Assembly: GCA_030016455.1 (NCBI GenBank)
Contig: JASEJH010000048.1
Location: 1 to 8,626, forward strand
Direction: 5' to 3'
DNA length: 8,626 bases
From: Thermoanaerobacteraceae bacterium
GTDB lineage: Bacteria; Bacillota; Desulfotomaculia; Desulfotomaculales; Ammonificaceae
Part shown: positions 8,457 through 8,626 of the stretch, one piece after another
Position numbering within the stretch: the first letter of the stretch is position 1
How the letters are laid out: each line of letters opens with the position of its first letter
Translations under genes and position numbers: made by a program
Notes under the pieces: generated by a model
The model's input: only the letters and a program-made list of their open reading frames with translations
The model's database searches: none
What the model was told of the DNA's origin: nothing

Positions 8457-8626
8457 TCAGGTCCAGAATTGCTTCAAGAAGGCCGGAATGCCCGCTGACT
8501 CCCGGGGACCAACCAGAACTTCCCAACCGGAAAGATCCTGGAGCTTGCCGCGCAGGGAAACTAACATGTCGCATGTATGAGTATGCCATACCGTCGGAAG
8601 ATCGCAGGGCGGATATCGCGTACACA
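8457..8626 (-). CDS. acsC: CFeSP large subunit, 3' end only; upstream part not recognisable
   Basis: The last 36 codons (8565-8459, then a TGA at 8459-8457) give LRGKLQDLSGWEVLVGPRES and the ending GIPAFLKQFWT. These match the C-terminus of AcsC, the CFeSP large subunit whose C-terminal domain binds the cobamide; the Moorella end, as I recall it, contains LKGKLEDLTGWEVIVGPREA. The frame stays open to the window edge, but the residues before the methionine at 8567 (a Thr/His/Cys-rich stretch) do not resemble AcsC in any of the three frames. The conserved IIPG segment expected just before this point is missing. The gene therefore looks broken or chimeric at about 8567 (insertion, rearrangement or assembly error). 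Its position 12 bp upstream of RACo is as in Moorella. Confidence 0.78.
   Translation of the reverse strand, partial: CTRYPPCDLPTVWHTHTCDMLVSLRGKLQDLSGWEVLVGPRESAGIPAFLKQFWT
8568..8626. other. Non-acsC sequence at window edge with short palindromes
   Basis: These 59 bases stand where acsC codons are expected but encode no recognisable AcsC sequence. They contain GTATGCCATAC (8581-8591), a perfect palindrome around one central base. GTATG is also repeated at 8575-8579, and CATGT occurs at 8565-8569 and 8572-8576, straddling the point where acsC similarity ends. This could be the end of an inserted element, a rearrangement point or a contig-end artefact. Too little is present to name it. Confidence 0.4.

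Noticed and set aside
8410..8625. 71-codon minus-strand frame across the acsC-RACo junction
   Set aside because: It overlaps both genes in a different frame, and the acsC C-terminus in the neighbouring frame is convincing.

Overview
The window is a G+C-rich piece of an anaerobic bacterial chromosome. It carries the 3' half of a Wood-Ljungdahl (reductive acetyl-CoA) methyl-transfer operon. The minus-strand order acsC - RACo - cooC-type ATPase - acsD - acsE is, from memory, the order in Moorella thermoacetica, and the proteins resemble those of Moorella and Carboxydothermus. This suggests a member of the Clostridia (Moorella or Peptococcaceae type): an acetogen, a sulfate reducer or a syntroph that runs the pathway in either direction. 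The genus cannot be fixed from this window.

Layout, left to right. Positions 1-168 are non-coding and hold short direct repeats and a perfect 9-bp hairpin. At 169-1530 on the plus strand is a full-length UPF0210/DUF711 (PFL family) protein of unknown function. A 170-bp gap between convergent genes (1531-1700) holds a strong hairpin, the probable operon terminator. From 1701 to the right edge everything is on the minus strand and reads right to left: the end of acsC (CFeSP large subunit), RACo (corrinoid reductive activator), a CooC/AcsF nickel-insertion ATPase, acsD (CFeSP small subunit), acsE (methyl-H4folate:CFeSP methyltransferase), and then a two-gene NfnA/NfnB-type ferredoxin/NAD(P)H flavoprotein. 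Gaps between these genes are 4-17 bp, with one 45-bp gap before nfnA and a 1-nt stop/start overlap between nfnA and nfnB, so they are probably one transcript. No gene-free stretch exceeds 300 bases.

How the genes work together. AcsE moves the methyl group of methyl-tetrahydrofolate onto Co(I) of the corrinoid iron-sulfur protein (AcsC+AcsD), which passes it to acetyl-CoA synthase (not in the window). When the cobalt oxidises to Co(II), RACo reduces it at the cost of ATP. The CooC-type ATPase loads nickel into CODH and/or ACS. The NfnAB-like pair would link ferredoxin to NADH and NADPH, which would balance the electron carriers the pathway uses.

Main oddities. The nfnAB pair occupies the place where Moorella has hdr/met genes. 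The acsC reading frame loses recognisable homology at about 8567 and is followed by unrelated palindromic sequence to the window edge. The best-placed ATG for acsD is out of frame.
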